From Tanytarsus gracilentus (Eukaryota > Arthropoda > Insecta > Diptera > Chironomidae), in NCBI GenBank assembly GCA_038502055.1, contig JAXRKN010000045.1, forward strand, positions 5,974,501 through 6,038,500: a stretch of 64,000 nucleotides of DNA, written 5' to 3'. The notes beneath the pieces were generated by a model. The model ran no database searches. It was not told the DNA's origin and was given only the letters and a program-made list of their open reading frames with translations. The translations under genes were made by a program, and so were the position numbers. This document shows positions 24,801 through 34,800 of this stretch, piece by piece; position 1 is the first letter of the stretch; every line of letters starts with the position of its first letter.

Positions 24801-27233
24801 GGCAGACTCCAATGTCGTTTCACCCGAGTGTCATCAACTTATCGATTCCGTACAATCGCCATCGTCACATCACAACTATTATCAGTCAAATAATATTCAG
24901 CATCTTAGTCAGCAAAGTAGTTTTAGTCAACAACAGTCGCCACAGCAGTATCTCACTGGTAAATTTTTAATATTTCATTATGTACTGTAACAAATTGTTA
25001 ATCAAAGAAATTTTATAGGTTCACAGCCAGTCTTTAAGCTACCGATGAACATAAAATCGCCACCATCGAGTAATATCTTTGATACATGCAACCGAAGTCC
25101 CCTCATGCGACCCGATTCACACGGTGAGTTTTTCACTTTCACGTCATCGCATTTTTATTTTCTTGACATTTTTATGTTGGCTTTTTTGTGTGTCATTTTT
25201 GCACCTCATTTATTTTTTGTGTTAATCACTCCATGACACACCCATCACTCACCCTCTCTGGCTTGAACCTGTTTACTAATTTTATACATTTTATTATTGG
25301 TTGCTAAATTTTTAAGTTTCTTGCATGCTTTGCGATCTTTTTTTTGGTGTCTTTAAACCCTCTTTATGTTCCTATCCACATCCTTTTCTCTCTTTCTAAA
25401 CCCCTTTACTATAAATTTGAGAAACACATAAACACGCTCATCTTGGATGCTCTTTAAAAATGTGTAAATATTCTTCATCGTATAGCTCTTTCTCAAGATA
25501 CATAAACATTAAATCCTTTATAGAGCTTTGTATATCTCGTGACTAATGACCATATTTTTATATTTTGTTTAAATTAATTTACTGACAGCTAAATTCCTTT
25601 TGTTCAGTTCTAGTCGAGCACATATCTCTTTCTTTTCTTTTATTGTTTTTCGGGAATTTTTATAATTTTTTTTATAAAAGCTTTTTGGCCTCACGGATTG
25701 AGTAACTCTCAAGGCATTTTTATTTATCTAACAAAAAATAATCACAGCAATTTTTAATTTTCTTTACTTTCTTTTATTAATCATCATTTTTCCATTTAAT
25801 ATGAAATTGCACATAATTTAACTCGAAAAAATCATTATCACGTGCTCTATAAAAAAAATTATTTAAATACTGAGTGTGTACGAACAAAAAAATTACAGAA
25901 TCAGCTGAAAATCAGACTCAATATCGAGACTCATCGGAGGAGAATGAAGATGTGCCAAAGAAGAGTGATTTTGATCTGTTGAAAGAATCTCCTCCTGTAA
26001 ATACAATTAAGCCGAGTGCCATTGATAATATGGTAAAAGAGGAAGAAGAACCTTCGTGTCCAATTTCTCCAGAAGTTGTTGAACAACAAAATTTACCTTC
26101 CAAGGAAGAAACAAGTTTCAAAGTTGGTGATTTAATTTGGGGTGTGACGAGAGGCTGTGATGCGTGGCCGGGTAAAATTGTTAATGGACCCGACGAAAAT
26201 GAGCCAACCTCGAGTAATTGTGTATGGGTGAAGTGGTTTGGCGGACGACAAAGCATAGAAATGGTGCAGTGCAGTACATTGAAAAGCTTGTCCGAGGGAC
26301 TCGAGGCACATCATGCTGCTCGCAAGGAGACAAGAACGTGAGAAAATCGTTCCAAAATCTCTATTCTCTCTCTCTCTCTTTCCTTCTTTTCCCTCACTTC
26401 CCTTCTTTCAACTTTATTATTATTTTTTATTCTTCTCTCTTTTTTTTCGGTAGTGCCTTGCGAAAAACTTATTTTTCTTGCGATATATTTTTTTTATTAA
26501 ATTTTTCTATATTGCATTTTTGAACGACATAATAAAATTTTTTATTTAGGGACTGTTTGTGAGTTATGACACGTTTTTATATCTTTAAAAAATATTTAGA
26601 TATCAAGTAGACCGAAACTTGACAGTCAAGTTGAATAAAAGCAAGTTAAGCATAAAAGTCAAGTAAATATTAAAAAATAAAATTGAATAACGTGACATAA
26701 TTTGTAAACAACTCTGATACTTTTAGTAGACTCATTGAATCTTTTTTTTTCTCTATTTTTTTATCGTAGACAATTTTATCTGTCTTGAATAATTTTCATA
26801 CATAAACTTTTTTGGAATTATAAGCATGAAATTTTTTGATATCGTAGAAAATGAAAGCTTTTTTTAAAAGGGGTGATATGCAAATTACTTTGTTATGTAA
26901 TTTGCTAAAATCTCCCGCAATGCATTGCGAAATGTTTGCTAATTATTTATTTTTGTTTTTAAACACAGGGGCCGAAAATTAAACTCGCATCTCGAGCGAG
27001 CAATTCAAAAAGCCATGGTGGAACTTGATAAACAATCCGAAGAAATATTTAAAACACCAACAGCATCACTGCCGGCAACGACGTCAATGACGACGACGAC
27101 GGCATTAAAAAGCGGTAAAGGAAATAATAATGAAAAGAAATCCGTAACTACAAATCAAAGTCAAAAATCAACCAAATCGCGAATGATTAAAATTGCGCCA
27201 GCACCAAGCGATAATAATACTACTAAGAAATGA
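6868..27233 (+). CDS. sba: MBD + PWWP chromatin protein, six-banded / MBD5-MBD6-like
   Basis: Exons 6868-7199, 13070-13193, 13265-13367, 21451-21836, 21892-21960, 22024-22794, 22903-24958, 25019-25123, 25899-26337 and 26969-27233 all join in matching phase to about 1549 aa. Residues ~94-150 form an MBD-like fold split across exons 1-2 (PGWLRV, VIYISPSG, QVKDYLLTRGTCKCG). A long Gln/Asn-rich middle follows, with AT-hook-like basic patches (KGRPPK in exon 6, KKGRKRK in exon 7) and an acidic Glu-rich segment. Residues ~1389-1450 are a PWWP domain (FKVGDLIWG, DAWPGKI, WVKWFGG). Together an MBD-like and a PWWP domain point to the MBD5/MBD6 family, represented in flies by six-banded; mammalian members associate with the PR-DUB H2A deubiquitinase. 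A nuclear chromatin role is inferred from that. Two introns of 5.9 and 8.1 kb contain transposon copies and nested genes. The start at 6868 is preceded by an in-frame stop, but an additional upstream exon is possible. Confidence 0.85.
8672..9653 (+). mobile_element. Rolling-circle-like non-autonomous repeat, copy A
   Basis: Copy A is about 980 bp and encodes no protein. Its 5' block contains a small hairpin (ACCCAC/GTGGGT, 8683-8696), then GTGTAACCCAC, which is inverted at the 3' end as GTGGGTTACAC. The interior is a 17-bp minisatellite (8820-9078) followed by three related ~130-150-bp subunits and a (GACA/GACG)n stretch. The 3' end is a hairpin (9623-9650) followed by TAAAAA. The copy lies between A-rich flanks with no clear target-site duplication. 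Subterminal inverted repeats, internal tandem core, 3' hairpin and insertion without duplication are the described traits of Helentron-associated (DINE-1/HINE) elements. The class is inferred; the sequence family is not one I recognise. Confidence 0.7.
8820..9078 (+). repeat. 17-bp minisatellite in copy A
   Basis: About 15 tandem units of TTCCATTTTCCACTGTG with G/A and C/T variants. The period is not a multiple of three and the unit has no stop codon in any forward frame, so every frame stays open and appears to encode Phe/His/Cys/Pro-rich repeats. These are not real proteins. Confidence 0.9.
9980..10107 (+). repeat. 13-14-bp GGCTTCCCAAAAT minisatellite in copy B
   Basis: Seven clear tandem units plus degenerate ones at the left edge. 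In copies A and C the equivalent place (about 8745-8795 and 13485-13535) carries GAAGCC-type units, the reverse complement of this motif. Confidence 0.8.
10108..10509 (+). repeat. 17-bp minisatellite in copy B
   Basis: About 24 tandem units of TTCCATTTTCCATTGTG and variants. The array is more homogeneous than those of copies A and C, mostly using CCATTGTG rather than CCACTGTG. All three forward frames are open across it. Confidence 0.9.
11206..13069 (+). other. Intronic spacer downstream of copy B
   Basis: The remainder of the 5.9-kb intron of the MBD/PWWP gene. It is AT-rich with short purine tracts and no supported gene or RNA. It ends in a good acceptor (TTTCATATAG, 13060-13069) before the second half of the MBD-like domain. 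Confidence 0.4.
13414..14232 (+). mobile_element. Rolling-circle-like non-autonomous repeat, copy C (3'-truncated)
   Basis: Same 5' block as copies A and B with small substitutions. Like copy A it has the GAAGCC-type segment and then a 17-bp minisatellite (13562-13832). Only two 3' subunits are present. The copy stops inside the (GACA)n tract at 14232 and lacks the final ~45 bp, including the terminal hairpin. It begins about 47 bp after a coding exon of the MBD/PWWP gene and ends 113 bp before the start codon of the nested RSPH10B-like gene. Confidence 0.7.
13562..13832 (+). repeat. 17-bp minisatellite in copy C
   Basis: About 16 units of TTCCATTTTCCACTGTG-type sequence, with one partial-unit deletion near 13738-13750. 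Confidence 0.88.
14346..16568 (+). CDS. RSPH10B: MORN-repeat radial spoke protein, RSPH10B-like (nested gene)
   Basis: Exons 14346-14814 and 14926-16568 join in phase to about 703 aa. The N-terminal half holds roughly eight MORN-type repeats (GNQFYGDI, YEGDFNRP, YNGNFECDKFHG, YFGSFLNGQFSGFGEY, YVGFWKDNERHGLG). The C-terminal half contains a segment resembling the conserved post-MORN region of radial spoke head 10 homologue B (RVGLWQFFRDLEIYRK). It ends in a Lys-rich tail. The family works in ciliary/flagellar radial spokes, so sperm or sensory-cilium expression is expected in an insect. The gene lies wholly inside an intron of the MBD/PWWP gene on the same strand. A potential 78-nt intron (16190-16267) is a multiple of three without a stop, so both forms would read in frame. 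MORN assignment is firm; the RSPH10B name is probable. Confidence 0.85.
16564..16569 (+). terminator. Poly(A) signal overlapping the RSPH10B-like stop codon
   Basis: AATAAA contains the TAA stop codon (16566-16568), giving a nearly minimal 3' UTR. Confidence 0.5.
16886..17278 (+). repeat. 47-bp direct repeat pair flanking a ~300-bp segment
   Basis: The segment from TTTTTCCAGCTCAAATTA to CAGTCGATAGTTAAA occurs at 16886-16932 and again at 17232-17278 with about one mismatch. The intervening ~300 bp is single copy here. It could be a remnant of a local duplication or a recombination product of a larger repeat. No coding potential was found from 16570 to 17600 apart from this. Confidence 0.75.
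17611..17879 (-). pseudogene. Orphan coding fragment, acidic, unrecognised
   Basis: A reading frame of 88 aa with clearly higher GC than the surrounding intron. It has an N-terminal part that looks globular (HVAGPFKAVYQELEKTTG), a polar linker and an acidic repeat TDNDDV iterated by an 18-bp tandem repeat (about 17711-17757). It ends at a TAA. Its upstream side (17880 onward) runs straight into a corrupted-looking G-rich block, so the 5' part cannot be read. Codon use unlike the neighbours suggests an inserted fragment, for example from a transposon or a processed gene, but no family is recognised. Confidence 0.4.
17887..18245. other. Anomalous G-rich block, probable sequence/assembly corruption
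   Basis: The + strand changes abruptly to long G runs (up to ten) mixed with A/T homopolymers and very few C over its first ~120 nt, unlike anything else in the window. Ordinary-looking intron resumes near 18246. It may hide the missing 5' exons of the genes on either side. Confidence 0.55.
18295..19175 (+). CDS. Unrecognised protein, 3' portion only (5' end not readable)
   Basis: A candidate exon 18295-18317 joins in frame, through a 57-nt intron (GTAAGA to TTAG), to an exon 18375-19175. Together they encode about 274 aa ending at a TGA, and a canonical AATAAA follows at 19291. Visible segments include ICSKICPG, a mixed region FYAGMKVQICERDSLD, and a helical C-terminal half rich in Leu/Glu/Lys ending in a basic tail (EEEKENEKIV, KIIKRDNH) that could be a nuclear signal. 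No start codon is assignable because the upstream sequence is the anomalous G-rich block. I do not recognise the family. It could be a lineage-specific gene nested in the MBD/PWWP intron or the 3' end of a retroposed or transposon-borne gene. Confidence 0.5.
19291..19296 (+). terminator. Poly(A) signal candidate for the unrecognised nested gene
   Basis: AATAAA lies 115 nt after the stop codon at 19173-19175 and supports a real 3' end here. Confidence 0.45.
19744..20911 (-). CDS. Small secreted Val/Pro/His-rich protein, cuticle-like, with micro-exons
   Basis: Six short exons on the minus strand, all with GT-AG borders and matching phase: 20894-20911 (18 nt), 20759-20832, 20117-20235, 20030-20053 (24 nt), 19888-19937 and 19744-19830, giving about 123 aa. 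Residues 1-25 are a classic signal peptide (MAIKFNIFVIASF then a hydrophobic run to VLC). The mature protein begins with a Gly run and is dominated by short Val/Pro/Tyr and His motifs (VKIEIPYKIH, KKVEVPV, PYPVHYT, VKVPYPV, HHHPVH) and an acidic tail. This composition is typical of low-complexity insect cuticular or secreted structural proteins. No Rebers-Riddiford chitin-binding motif is visible, so the cuticle role is inferred. A TATA box lies upstream at 20995-21002. The gene sits inside an intron of the MBD/PWWP gene on the opposite strand. Its second intron contains a corrupted-looking T/G block. Confidence 0.72.
20240..20545. other. Anomalous T/G block, probable sequence corruption or degenerate low-complexity tract
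   Basis: For about 300 nt the + strand is almost only T and G with long T runs and a G run, and practically no C. The block lies in the second intron of the minus-strand secreted gene. Apparent open frames of Phe/Leu here are artefacts of composition. Confidence 0.5.
20969..21002 (-). promoter_or_regulatory. TATA box and initiator of the nested secreted-protein gene
   Basis: TATAAAAG on the minus strand at 20995-21002 is followed 30 nt downstream by an initiator-like TCATTC (20969-20974). The expected 5' UTR to the ATG at 20911 would be about 60 nt. Strong TATA promoters are usual for cuticle and secreted structural genes. Confidence 0.55.
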
Positions 27234-28402
27234 TGCATCACATTTTTAGATTTTTTGAAGCTTTAAGAAAAAAGAGAAAAAGTTTTATAATATGAATGGA
27301 AAATATTTACTTACATAAAAAAATTATAGTATGTAGTTCATGAAAGATCCTTCACAGATACACCAAATAAACATCAAAAGTGAAAAAAAAAGTCTTAGAG
27401 TCGATGTCCTTAGCAATTGTATATCGTGGAAATAAAAAAAGTAATCGTTATCGATGTCAAAATTTCGGGATTTAAAAAAAGTTGAGTGTGATTAGGTTCG
27501 AAAGTGGATGCAATAAAAAAATATAGTTGTTGGCCTAGAGTTGATACTTCGATGGTGTTTTTTGATAAGCTGCTGTACATTATAAAATGAATTTTTAACC
27601 TAAAACTTTTAATTGTCTTAGTAGAGCTATTTAAATAGAATTTTTAATGTGACATTTAACATCCAACTTTTTAACCTTATCGCACTCTTATGTCTAGGTC
27701 AAAAAAATATCCAAAAAAACTTATTAACTAATATTTAGCAGGCACAAAAATGTCCAAAATGGAAAATACAGTAAATTGAAATTAATTTTTAAAATCAATG
27801 TTCTATTTTGTAATCGACAATAATCAATATCGCGAATTAAAACAAAAATTCTTGTTGTGAAGTCAGAAATTACAGCTAAGATCTACAGGCCCGAAAGACT
27901 TCCTTAATTTTTTTTAACGAGACTTTTAAAAATCATCACAAACACATCAAAAACAGCATAAATGAAAAACGGAACAGGAATTTTTTGCTTTTTATTTTAT
28001 ACAACACCAATGGGGGAATTTCTCAATATTAATTATATTGCATAAAAAAATATTAACATGGGCGGATGTTTGAGATTTTAAATTTTCCGTTGAAAATTTT
28101 TTAATGTTGAATAAAACAAATTTAAGCTTTCAAATGTCCGCACTTGAAAAATAATAAATTTGTACCTGCATGGAGGAGCAAAAGAGAAAACATAGCAAAA
28201 TCACTTCAATAGACTTACAAAAAAGTTCTTTTATAATTTCCTTTTTTAAAACGAGCCGCTAATTAATTATTGCAGTCGGAAATGACGAGTGATGAAGAAA
28301 AAAAAAATAAAAATTGTGAAATTACGAGTATTTAAATGAAAAATTACAGTAAATGTGTTTTATCAAGAAAAAAAATAAAGAAAATCTTTTAAATCTATAT
28401 AT
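27234..28402. other. 3' UTR of the MBD/PWWP gene and intergenic spacer
   Basis: No coding potential. An AATAAA at 27366-27371 is the first canonical poly(A) signal after the stop codon. The rest is AT-rich spacer up to the 3' end of the convergent gd-like gene. Confidence 0.5.
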
Positions 28403-30053
28403 TTATCTTGAAGTTCTTCCTAGCGTGTTAATACAATTATCAATCCAGTCGATAAAGAAAATTACATTCGTAAATACAGCATTACAATCGGTGCTTATGG
28501 CATGAGGTAAGCTCGATGTTATACCGATCAATATCCATTGCTCTGGCGATGATGGATTACTCATGTAGAGTCCATTTCCAGGCGATGTTGAGTTGATGTC
28601 ATTGGATGTATTGTTGCCATTAAACGTCATAAGAGTGGAAGGATTTTTTGGTTCTTCGTTTAAATCGTCAATTTCATCATTGAGAGATATCATATAATCA
28701 GAGTCTGTCATCAGACAGGAATTTCCGTAGCCGACGAGCTTTAAAGTTTATCAAATTAATTTAATTTTCAGTTGCCTAAATTTTTTTCTTACTTTCGCCA
28801 TATCGCCTTCATTTATTGATGTGCTTTTATCGGGCAAGCAGACTGGCTGAACAAAGTCATCAAACTCAATATTTTGTTTTAACTTGAGCGCTGCCACATT
28901 ATAGTCTAATTTAAGATTAAATTGCTCGTGAGGTAAAATTTGTTCAACCTGAAATAAAATCGTTAAATTTTCGTTAAATAAAAAAATTAAAATCTTTCAC
29001 TTCATAAATTCTCGACTTTGGTCCTTTAGAATTCTTTGAATACTGCGCAACAATGACTTGAAGTTCGTCCTCGTTCATTAGTCTCGCATTTGCGTCCATC
29101 AAACAATTTACTGAGGTTAAAATGACAGATTGATCGATTATTGAAGCCGAACACTTGAAAACCGAATTATTTTCGTCTTCATCAATCACTTGATGGATAG
29201 ACGCGGCGAATGGATATTGACCAGGAGAGGGCATGGAAAAGGCACTAAGGTCAACCATTTTTTGAACCATTCCACACGTGGCTTCACTTTTAGGAGAACT
29301 TATAGAGTTTTCAGGGGAAATGTTTTTGGCTGCTTTTAATGAATTTTTGGGAGAGGTGATTTTGGGTGCTTTTGGAGTGGTCGGTTCTCGTCTATCGGGA
29401 GGGGGTTGTGGTTCACGTCTGTCATCAATTGACGGATTTATTTCACGATTATCAGGCGTTGTTGGTTCACGTCTTTCATTCAGCTTTTCAGTGACAGCAG
29501 CTTGAAATTGATTTTGTTCAATTTGCTCTCCATTTGGAATTTCACTGCCACTCTCGCTATCAGCCGATTGTGTTTTATTTCCATGAGGCCATACTCTGCC
29601 GCCTTTTTTGCCATAATTACAGAATTGAGGCACTCCATTGATAGTGACAGCGTAAATTCTAAACTCGGTATTGTTAGAATAAATTGCGAATCGTGCATTG
29701 TATTCCATCCCAGTGTAAACTTTGAAACTCAGATTTTCATAATCAATTACGTTAGCGCCTGAATATTGTAAATCATAGTCATGATGCATATTTATTGTTA
29801 TGACATCATAAGAGTTGTAGGCATCGCCTGAAGCCTTTTTATAGGAAATACAAAAGTAAACGCCATTATCTACTGACGCCATGTGCATTTTGACTTTCTG
29901 CTGTGTGGAACAAGTTTTGTCCTTCGATCCAGGAATTGTGTGATATGTCAAGCATTGATTTTGAAGTTGCTGGAGAGTCAAAATTGGTCTTTGCCTGTTA
30001 CACTCAACATAGTAAACCGATATTAAAATAAAGATTAATGGAAGGAGCTTCAT
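28403..30053 (-). CDS. Gastrulation-defective-like serine protease homologue, catalytically dead
   Basis: Exons 29001-30053, 28793-28948 and 28403-28738 give about 514 aa. The start is the ATG at 30053; the codon at 30077 in the same frame is GTG. A signal peptide (MKLLPLIFILISVYYVEC) leads a secreted protein. Residues ~25-155 resemble the gd N-terminal domain, ending in the typical pattern of a Tyr-rich strand and ITINGVPQFC-like motif. A Pro/Arg/Glu-rich linker with repeated RREP units follows (~180-235). From about residue 245 comes an S1 trypsin-like domain. The catalytic His region is TSVNC instead of TAAHC, the Asp region is YNVAAL instead of DIALL, and the Ser region is SPGNGLY instead of GDSGGGLY, so all three triad residues are replaced. 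It is therefore a non-proteolytic homologue, possibly a regulator or cofactor in a haemolymph protease cascade. That role is inferred. Confidence 0.82.
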
Positions 30054-30061
30054 GTTTTTAT

Positions 30062-30067
30062 TTACAT
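30062..30067 (-). promoter_or_regulatory. Start-stop upstream ORF (ATGTAA) in the gd-like leader
   Basis: The minus strand reads ATG TAA at 30067-30062, 8 nt before the main start codon at 30053 and out of frame with it. Such minimal start-stop elements are known to stall or divert ribosomes, so they can lower translation of the downstream ORF. Confidence 0.4.
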
Positions 30068-30092
30068 GCGTCTTCACTCGCGTTCCTTTGAA

Positions 30093-30123
30093 TACTGAGA
30101 TTTATTCAATTCTCTCCTATATA
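30093..30123 (-). promoter_or_regulatory. TATA/Inr core promoter of the gd-like gene
   Basis: Minus-strand TATATAG (30117-30123) lies 27 nt upstream of an initiator TCAGTA (30093-30098), giving a predicted 5' UTR of about 43 nt. Confidence 0.5.
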
Positions 30124-30472
30124 AGCGATATAATTGAAGATGAAAGAAACGACGATCATAGCGCATAATCTTGAGAATTAGAATAAGAATACATTCTTGC
30201 GACCTTGACTCTCTTTGATTGGGAATTTCCCCAATTTTAAGATGTAAGCAAAACAGAATGAGTAACAAAAAGTTTTCGTATTAAAAAAATATTTTTGGAA
30301 TGTAAAACTTTTTTTTATTAATTTAAAATTTAATTAGAACTTGATTATTGGTAAATTTTTAAGTTTTATTTCCAGGATAATTTTTATTTTTGAATTTTCA
30401 AATCATTTTTTTGAAATAATTTTATTTTTCCTGGATTTTTTTAAAAAAACAGGAATTTTTCTTATTATTGTT

Positions 30473-31299
30473 TCATTTCATATTTGACCAAATATATTTG
30501 TTGCAAACAAAAGCCAAAAATATTGTTGCAGCGCTGGCTTTTCGACTGCAGCCGGCGATCGTGGCATGGATATAAATAAGAAAAAAAAGAAAATATCCAA
30601 TCACAAGCACGAGGTGAATTCCAGTGTTAAAACCGCTAATGTTTTCGCGCCAAATTACAACGGGAAGAAAGAAGAATTTCGCTATTGATGCAAGCATAAA
30701 TCCGCGAAAGAGGTCAGCAGTCAGACTTAAGCTCTTATTTTGTCTATTTTCTGACCATGTTGAGATAATTCGAATGATTGTAAAGAATGTTAAATTTGCT
30801 AAAATGACGAAAATCTAAATTTCTTAAAAAGTATTAAATTAACTAACTTACACAGGATAACTTGAATTGTGGATAGATAAAATCCTTTTTCAAGATAGAG
30901 AATGTCATTTCTATTGCCACGTCTGTCGAAACTTTCGTTGAACAAGCAAAAAGATTCGAGGAGAGTTATGACCATTAAAATTTTATAAAGATTTTTGCAG
31001 CTTGTGTTGTAGAGCACATGACGTTGAGCTTGAGATGACAACAAGATGAGGTTGATGACGATATAAATATTATCAAATTCCACAAACTCATCGGCAGTTT
31101 TCCGACATTTTTCGCATTCTAAAAATTCAATTGTTTAAAATTAAAATGAAATATTTTAAAATAGGAGATCACCTGAAAGCTTTTGAATCGTTGGGCTGTA
31201 TGTCTTGTAGAGTTCTGGACTTAACGCACCACAATTAACGCATCTAAATTCATTATTAGACCTAAAAAGTCCATTTTTCAAATTTTTTAATTTTTCCAT
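30473..31299 (-). CDS. Arv1: ARV1 lipid homeostasis / GPI-transfer membrane protein
   Basis: Exons 31173-31299, 30852-31118 and 30473-30798 join in phase to about 239 aa. The N-terminal Arv1 homology domain is complete: a zinc-binding CVNC then CEKC spaced by about 29 residues, followed by the conserved EFVEFDNIYIVI and SSQAQRHVLYN stretches. Three to four hydrophobic segments follow, as expected for an ER membrane protein. ARV1 supports sterol trafficking and GPI-anchor synthesis at the ER, an interesting neighbour to the PIG-Z gene at the far end of the window, although such spacing need not mean co-regulation. The acceptor of the last exon (after TTTTAG, exon 5' end 30798) was chosen because it alone keeps the frame. 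It is divergent from TAF1, 516 bp between starts. Confidence 0.88.
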
Positions 31300-31815
31300 C
31301 TTTTCGGATTGTTTACAAACATCTAAAAAAGAAATTCTTGAAAAAGTCTTTTTATAAATTATTTTTTATTATATAGATGTGATTAAAGTAATTAAAGGAA
31401 ACGAGGTGCGAAAATTCGCATGCGATTCGCCAACATTTAAAAGTTAAAATTTCGATCCTTTGTGGAAAGTTTGAAATTTTAATTGACTTAAACTCGATCG
31501 CTTTTTATTCAGCTTTTCAGAATATTCCTTCATCAGTCACTGTCATTCTCTTATTTTCCTTAAAAATCAATGAAATATAAATGTTGGTTAAAAAGCGATG
31601 TGCTGAAGTTCAAATCGTCACAGTTATTTTCCCCTCGCAAGTTTGTTTATCTGATAAATTAAAACATTTTTATTGATACCGGCTTAAAAAGCCAACAAGA
31701 GTGACCATAAACATTTTAATCATCTCTATAAGTATCCAAATTTTGGAAATAACATCGAGTGCATGACTTAAAACATCTTTTTGTGCATGAAAATTGAATA
31801 AATAAATTTTTAAAA

Positions 31816-34800
31816 ATGTCGTCTGATGAAGAACAAGAAGATGATGCTTTAAATAAGCAATTGGCTGGCTTTCTTTTTGGTAATATCGACGAAAATGGCC
31901 GATTGGAGTCGGATTTTCTCGATGAGGACGTTAAGAAGCATGTCGGCTCACTTTCCAAGTAAGTTTTGACATACAGCTGGATCCCTATGTATAAAATATT
32001 GCTTAAATTTTTAGATTTGGCCTCCACAATATGATTGGAAGTGGTTTTGTGAGCGACGACGAGATGAGTGACAGTGATTCCGATTCATCAGACTCAATGA
32101 GCCGAAAGAAACGTAAAAAGAAGCGAGCATCTATGTCACCAACTGACTATAGAAACAAAGAGGACTCCGCCCAGGACTATTTTGACATCAATGAATTGGC
32201 CGATGAGCCAGATCTAAAGACAACAAAAGATGACGATTATGATGATATTGAAGACGCTATACCGGCTGCAAAGGTTTTAGCCGATACCAAAATTACCAAA
32301 AATGGCGAAAGTAGTGACGACAAAGCGCTCATGCCACCGCCATCACTTGAATCGGCACCTTCTGTCATTAAGCAGGAAGATACGTCTGCCGATGCAGCGC
32401 CAAGTTGCGATAAAAATAAGGCTGATAAGAAATTGGAAACTCCACTTGGTGCAATGTTACCCTCTAAATATGCCGATGTTGATGTCACTGAACTCTTTCC
32501 TGACTTTCGACAAGACAAGGTTCTTCGCTTTTCGCGCCTTTTTGGTCCCGGGAAGTTTTCAAGTCTTCCACAAATCTGGAAAAGTGTTCGAAGACGCGCT
32601 AAAAAGAAGCGCAAGGACAATGATCGTCTCAACACATCCGAGTCAAATACAAGCGACTCTGACGATACTAAAAAGTGCAATGGTTTCAATCTAAAGTACG
32701 CTCCAATACCGTCGAGGGAAATGTGTTTGTCTGATGACGAAGAAAAGCTTTTGAGTGAAAAAACGAGCGAAGAAAAGAAGGAGAAAAATGAAGATAGCGT
32801 CAGTGCTGATCAGAAAGCGAAAGCAGCAGCTGATTGGCGCTTTGGTCCGGCTCAAATCTGGTACGACATGTTGGACGTTCCTGAAACGGGCGAAGGCTTC
32901 AATTATGGCTTCAAATTAAAGGAACCGACGACGACATCGGCAAGTATTGAGAACACGCAGCTTCAACAGCAAGACACGGAAGAAGAAGATTCCGGTGAAA
33001 TACCCGATGACGCATTTCTTATGGTCAGTCAACTTCATTGGGAAGACGATGTTGTGTGGGATGGATCACTAATTAAAGATAAGGTCGAACAGAAGCTCAA
33101 TTCGAAATCAAATGCCGCTGGATGGCTGCCAAGTAGCGGATCGAGAACTGCCGGTGCTTTCTCACAGCCTGGAAAATCCAATTTCCCTACTGCTTCAACG
33201 GTAAATGAGAAAAAGATCAGTGTTGGAAAGTACAATAAGCAAGTGGCAATTAAACCGCAAGAAGAACCCGACGACACTTGGTATTCTATCTTTCCCGTGG
33301 AAAATGAAGAGCTCGTTTACAGTAAATGGGAAGACGAAGTCATTTGGGATGCTGAAGGTAAAATATTTTCAAGAAATTTATTAATTTCATTAAATATGAA
33401 ATAATTTCAGCCATGGACAGAATCCCTAAGCCTAAAATGCTCACACTCGATCCGAATGACGAGAACATTATTTTGGGCATACCCGATGATATCGATCCAT
33501 CTAAAATTCGTACAAATACCGGGCCTCAACCAAAAGTTAAAATTCCACATCCTCACGTGAAGAAATCAAAGATTCTTCTTGGTAAAGCGGGTGTCATTAA
33601 TGTTTTGGCTGAAGATACGCCTCCGCCACCACCAAAATCTCCCGATCGTGATCCATTCAACATTTCAAATGATGTCTATTACGCTCCAAAGACTTTCTCG
33701 ATGATGGACGTAAAACTAAATACGGCCGGAAGTCTTTTGCAACACTCGACGCCAGTCGTTGAACTGAGAGCACCTTTTATACCCACTCACATGGGTCCGA
33801 TGAAGTTGCGATTATTCCATCGACCACACATGAAAAACTATTCTCACGGAGCTTTGGCTACAACAAATTATCACTCTGTGCTGCCTCTACTAAAGCACAT
33901 CAATAAGAAAGCTCAACAGAGAGAAGCCGAAAGAGTCGCAAGCGGTGGTGGTGACATTTTCTTTATGCGAACACCCGAAGACTTGACTGGAAGAGATGGA
34001 GAAATAATTTTGGTTGAATATTGCGAGGAACATCCACCGCTGCTCAGTCAAGTTGGCATGTGTAGTAAATTGAAGAATTACTACAAGAGAGATGCTGATA
34101 AGCCAAAAGCACCGACCGGCTTTAAATTCGGCGAAGTTGTTCCCGTTCCTCATCCATCGCCATTCTTGGGAGTTTTAAATCCAGGCCAGCACATCACTGT
34201 CATCGAAAATAACATGTATAGGGCGCCAATCTATGAGCATGTAACTCCCTTCAGTGATTTCATAGTGATTCGAACGAGAAACAATTATTATATTCGTGAA
34301 GTCGATGCACTCTTCACTGCCGGTCAAGAATGTCCGCTTTATGAAGTGCCAGGACCAAATTCAAAGCGTGCAAACAATTTTGTCCGTGATTTTTTGCAAG
34401 TGTTCATTTATCGACTGTTTTGGAAGTCTCGAGATAATCCGAGAAAAATCAGAATGGATGATATTAAAAGTGCTTTTCCAGCACACAGTGAGTCGTCGAT
34501 TAGGAAGAGACTCAAGCAATGTGCTGATTTTAAGAGAACTGGAATGGATTCAAACTTTTGGGTGATTAAACCAGATTTTAGACTCCCTTCGGAGGAAGAA
34601 ATTCGAGCTATGGTCTCGCCTGAACAGTGCTGTGCCTACTTTAGCATGATTGCGGCTGAACAACGCCTCAAAGACGCCGGATATGGAGAGAAATTTATTT
34701 TCGCACAACAAGATGACGACGACGAAGAGATGCAATTGAAAATGGACGATGAAGTTAAAGTAGCGCCATGGAACACAACTCGCGCTTATCTTCAAGCTAT

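Noticed and set aside
22132..24823. Several minus-strand open frames of 70-190 codons opposite the Gln-rich exons
   Set aside because: Antisense shadows of CAG/CAA-rich coding sequence (poly-Leu) in the MBD/PWWP gene; no promoter or splice support.
30054..30077. Upstream start for the gd-like protein
   Set aside because: The in-frame codon at 30077 is GTG; the ATG at 30053 gives the proper signal peptide and leader spacing.
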